Assembly: GCF_009617595.1 (NCBI RefSeq)
Contig: NZ_WIXK01000004.1
Span: 310,001-374,000 of the forward strand
DNA length: 64,000 nucleotides
Source: Tritonibacter aquimaris
GTDB lineage: Bacteria; Pseudomonadota; Alphaproteobacteria; Rhodobacterales; Rhodobacteraceae
Direction: 5' to 3'
The translations under genes and the position numbers were made by a program. Position 1 is the first letter of the stretch. Each line of letters starts with the position of its first letter. The notes under the pieces were generated by a model. It saw only the letters and a list, made by a program, of their open reading frames with translations. It was not told the origin of the DNA and did not search any database. Shown one piece after another: positions 61,917-64,000 of this stretch.

Positions 61917-63427
61917 TTGTTATCTCCCAACACGGTTTCGAGATAGGCGGTTGGCGCAAAGAGCTGCGCGGCGGTCGCCTCTGCGTATTTGCTCATCGGG
62001 CCGGAGAACACGGTCAGCGCAACCAAAGCTGCCACCAGTGAGAATACGGCGACAAAAGGCAATGGGCGTGCAGGCGCAACTTCGCGCCCTTCGGTGCCTT
62101 CGGTCGAGGCATCATAGGATTTCCAGAAGATCAGCGTGCCAGCACGGGCAAGGCCCAATATTGTCACCAATGAGGAAATCAGGATCACCGCCCAGATGGT
62201 CCAGACCATCTCATGGTTGCGTGCCGCATCCAAGACCAGCAGTTTCCCGATAAAGCCCGACAGTGGTGGCATACCAGCAAGTGCAATGGCGGCGACAAAG
62301 AACAGCGCAGCAATCAACCCGTTTTGTGGCATCGGTGCGCGCGGGGCGATTTCAGCTCCACGGCGTTCAATCACCAGATCTGAGATCAGGAACAACAGCG
62401 CTGCAGCGAAGGTGGAATGCACCATGTAATAGATCCCAGCCGCGGCGGCTTCGGGGGTGAACAGCGAGATAGATGTCAGCAGCGTGCCCATAGACGCGAT
62501 CGCCCCAAAGGCAATCATGCGCCCAATATCACGCGAACCAAGAACACCAATTGCACCAATCGCCAGTGTCGCCAGCGCCGCAGGCAGCATCCAGTCGCCG
62601 CTCAAGCCTTCGGTGGCAGCAACCTCGGGGCCAAAGATCAGCGTGAAGAAACGCAAGATCGCATAGGCTCCCACTTTGGTCATGATGGCAAAAAGCGCAG
62701 CCACTGGGGCAGGGGCCTCAGCATAGGATGCAGGCAGCCAGAAGTGCAGCGGCAGCAGCGCCGCTTTGATACAGAACACAAGCAGAAGCAGGATCGCCCC
62801 CACACGCAGCAACGCGGTGTCATCTGCCGGGATTTCGGCTACTTTTACGGCCAGATCCGCCATGTTCAATGTACCGGTCACCGAATAGATGGTGCCCAGT
62901 GCAAAGAGGAACAGGCTGGAGCCCAGCAGGTTAAAGACCACATATTGCAGCCCCGCCCGGAACCGGCGCGCGCCGCCGGAGTGGATGCACAGCCCGTAGG
63001 ATGCAATCAGCAGAACTTCAAAGAACACAAAGAGGTTAAAGGCGTCGCCAGTCAGGAACGCCCCCTGAATACCCATCAGCTGAAACAGGAACAATGAGTG
63101 GAAGTTGCGCCCACGCGCGTCCCAGCCTGAACCCACCGCATAGAGGTTCACCACCAGTGCCAAAACCGCGGTGAGGATACACATCATGGCAGACAGGCGA
63201 TCCAGCACCAGCACAATGCCAAAAGGCGCGTTCCAATCACCCAGCTCATAAACTTGTACGCTGCCATCCGCGACCTGCAGGCCCAGCACCAGAGTAAGGG
63301 CAACAAGTGCGGCAGATGTCGCCAGTGAGAAGATCCGGGACAGGTCCATATGGTGACGGGTCACCATTGCGATCAACGGGGCAACCACCGCAGGCAATAT
63401 AATCGGCGCAATCATCAAATGGTTCAT
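61913..63427 (-). CDS. mnhD: Na+/H+ antiporter subunit D
   Basis: The 504-residue membrane protein is homologous to the proton-pumping subunits NuoL/M/N. Visible are LALVVNLYAVGSGWDARGRN, FVFFEVLLIASYGLCIHSGG (Glu in the conserved membrane helix), ALLPLHFWLPASYAEAPAPV (the Lys-type channel and lumenal loop) and MTKVGAYAILRFFTLIFGPE. It is the second large subunit of the Mrp antiporter beside mnhA. It overlaps mnhC and mnhE by four bases each. Confidence 0.96.
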   Translation of the reverse strand: MNHLMIAPIILPAVVAPLIAMVTRHHMDLSRIFSLATSAALVALTLVLGLQVADGSVQVYELGDWNAPFGIVLVLDRLSAMMCILTAVLALVVNLYAVGSGWDARGRNFHSLFLFQLMGIQGAFLTGDAFNLFVFFEVLLIASYGLCIHSGGARRFRAGLQYVVFNLLGSSLFLFALGTIYSVTGTLNMADLAVKVAEIPADDTALLRVGAILLLLVFCIKAALLPLHFWLPASYAEAPAPVAALFAIMTKVGAYAILRFFTLIFGPEVAATEGLSGDWMLPAALATLAIGAIGVLGSRDIGRMIAFGAIASMGTLLTSISLFTPEAAAAGIYYMVHSTFAAALLFLISDLVIERRGAEIAPRAPMPQNGLIAALFFVAAIALAGMPPLSGFIGKLLVLDAARNHEMVWTIWAVILISSLVTILGLARAGTLIFWKSYDASTEGTEGREVAPARPLPFVAVFSLVAALVALTVFSGPMSKYAEATAAQLFAPTAYLETVLGDNK

Positions 63428-63774
63428 GCGTCTTCTCCCGCCTCGGAGGCGTCAGTCATATTGATATCGTCCGTTCTGGAGGAGAGATACGCACCCAGCG
63501 CGATCATCACCACCACCGCTGTCATGCCAAAGGAAATCACAATGGCAGTGAGAACCAGCGCCTGGGGCAGCGGATCGGAATAGGCGACCTCTTTGTATTT
63601 GTTGAGGATCGGAGGGGCGTGGACCATCAGACGTCCGGTGGCAAACAAAAAGACGTTTACCGCATAAGACAGCAGCGACAGCCCTAGGATTACCGGGAAG
63701 GTGCGACGGCGCAGGATCAGATAAATACCCGCAGCTGTCAGCACGCCAACAGCAGATGCTACAAGCAATTCCAT
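63424..63774 (-). CDS. mnhC: Na+/H+ antiporter subunit C
   Basis: The 116-residue protein is related to NuoK: MELLVASAVGVLTAAGIYLI, RRTFPVILGLSLLSYAVNVF, QALVLTAIVISFGMTAVVVM. Three membrane helices and the ALVLTAIVISFG motif are diagnostic. The start is 3 bases after the stop of the upstream mnhAB gene and its end overlaps mnhD. The C-terminal tail (YLSSRTDDINMTDASEAGED) is hydrophilic and extra. Confidence 0.95.
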   Translation of the reverse strand: MELLVASAVGVLTAAGIYLILRRRTFPVILGLSLLSYAVNVFLFATGRLMVHAPPILNKYKEVAYSDPLPQALVLTAIVISFGMTAVVVMIALGAYLSSRTDDINMTDASEAGEDA

Positions 63775-63777
63775 CGA

Positions 63778-64000
63778 TTAAACCTCACTCTCGATCTTGG
63801 GCTCGTCATCGCGAGCGGGGTTGATGTCCATAGCGTGCTCGCTGACCATGCCGGGCTGCCAGGCAAAGCGCGACAGGCTTTCCAGCGCCAAAAGCACAGC
63901 GCCAACAACCGCAAGGAAAACGCCGAGGTCAAACAGGGCAGCAGTGGCCCATTCAAACTCGTGCAGCGGCTCCCAATGGATGTAGCCAAACGCAGAGGTC
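63778..64000 (-). CDS. mnhA: Na+/H+ antiporter subunit A/B fusion, C-terminal end
   Basis: Only the last 73 codons are in the window. The reading SAFGYIHWEPLHEFEWATAA, then LFDLGVFLAVVGAVLLALES and LSRFAWQPGMVSEHAM, matches the C-terminal MnhB-like domain, which in alphaproteobacteria is normally fused to MnhA. The stop TAA is at 63780-63778, directly before the mnhC ATG. The fused state is inferred from the family; the main part lies beyond the window. Confidence 0.85.
   Translation of the reverse strand, partial: TSAFGYIHWEPLHEFEWATAALFDLGVFLAVVGAVLLALESLSRFAWQPGMVSEHAMDINPARDDEPKIESEV

Noticed and set aside
1-64000. tRNA, rRNA, insertion sequence, prophage or CRISPR array
   Set aside because: No cloverleaf with CCA-end pattern, transposase, integrase or spaced direct-repeat array was seen anywhere; a tRNAscan/Infernal run would be decisive.

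Overview
The window looks like a chromosomal segment of a marine alphaproteobacterium of the Rhodobacterales (Roseobacter group). The basis is the protein content: amidase-ponA-prfB order, RTX/Hint secreted proteins, TRAP and glycine-betaine transporters, PrpE, MaeB with a phosphotransacetylase-like tail, a DUF952-pyrD-arsC operon, an NADH-dehydrogenase-like domain fused to SelD, and an Mrp/Mnh antiporter operon. No rRNA, tRNA, insertion sequence, prophage or CRISPR array was seen. Coding density is high, and most of the window is ordinary core genome.

Layout. 1-8.6 kb: the start of an M48 metalloprotease (minus, cut by the edge), a class I aminotransferase, a cell-wall amidase, penicillin-binding protein 1A with a clear promoter, an RTX-Hint protein (minus) inserted between ponA and prfB and running into ponA antisense, and release factor 2. 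8.6-13.3 kb: an XRE regulator, an unknown small protein, and the ilvBN operon (minus) with a complete promoter, leader peptide and attenuator terminator. 13.3-20.2 kb: a NarL-type response regulator and Cache sensor kinase (minus), divergent from a TRAP transporter whose DctQ and DctM subunits are unusually large; a 7-2-7 inverted repeat lies between them. 20.3-25 kb: a minus-strand group (VOC protein, Bpt transferase, RDD and DUF2852 proteins, alpha/beta hydrolase, DUF817). 25-30.8 kb: glyA, nadK and a betaine-type ABC transporter. 30.8-35.3 kb: prpE and maeB (minus), each with a striking upstream operator candidate.

35.6-39.2 kb: pyrimidine salvage operon cdd-deoA-deoB-upp. 39.3-43.2 kb: SPOR protein, a degenerate M48-like membrane protein, a sulfotransferase and a second Hint protein lacking the usual cysteine. 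43.3-52.2 kb: a beta-oxidation gene set (fadJ, cupin, thiolase, GST, small protein, acyl-CoA dehydrogenase) under one MerR regulator, followed by a second MerR gene divergent from two PaaI-type thioesterases. 52.2-57.4 kb: arsC-like, pyrD, DUF952, 5'-nucleotidase, DUF1992, YedK/HMCES, MarR. 57.5-60.7 kb: the selenouridine pair mnmH and fused NDH-SelD, convergent with overlapping ends. 60.8-64 kb: mnhG-F-E-D-C and the end of a fused mnhAB (minus).

How they fit together: carbon assimilation (propionyl-CoA synthetase, malic enzyme, fatty-acid oxidation, TRAP uptake), osmotic and sodium homeostasis (betaine ABC, Mnh), and nucleotide and amino-acid metabolism. I found no clearly new multi-gene system. 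The points most worth following up are regulatory sites (ilv attenuator, TTTGCAAA cluster, 20-bp palindrome, NarL-like site, MerR operators) and odd protein architectures (long DctM, antisense-overlapping RTX-Hint, cysteine-less Hint, NDH-SelD fusion, pseudo-M48).
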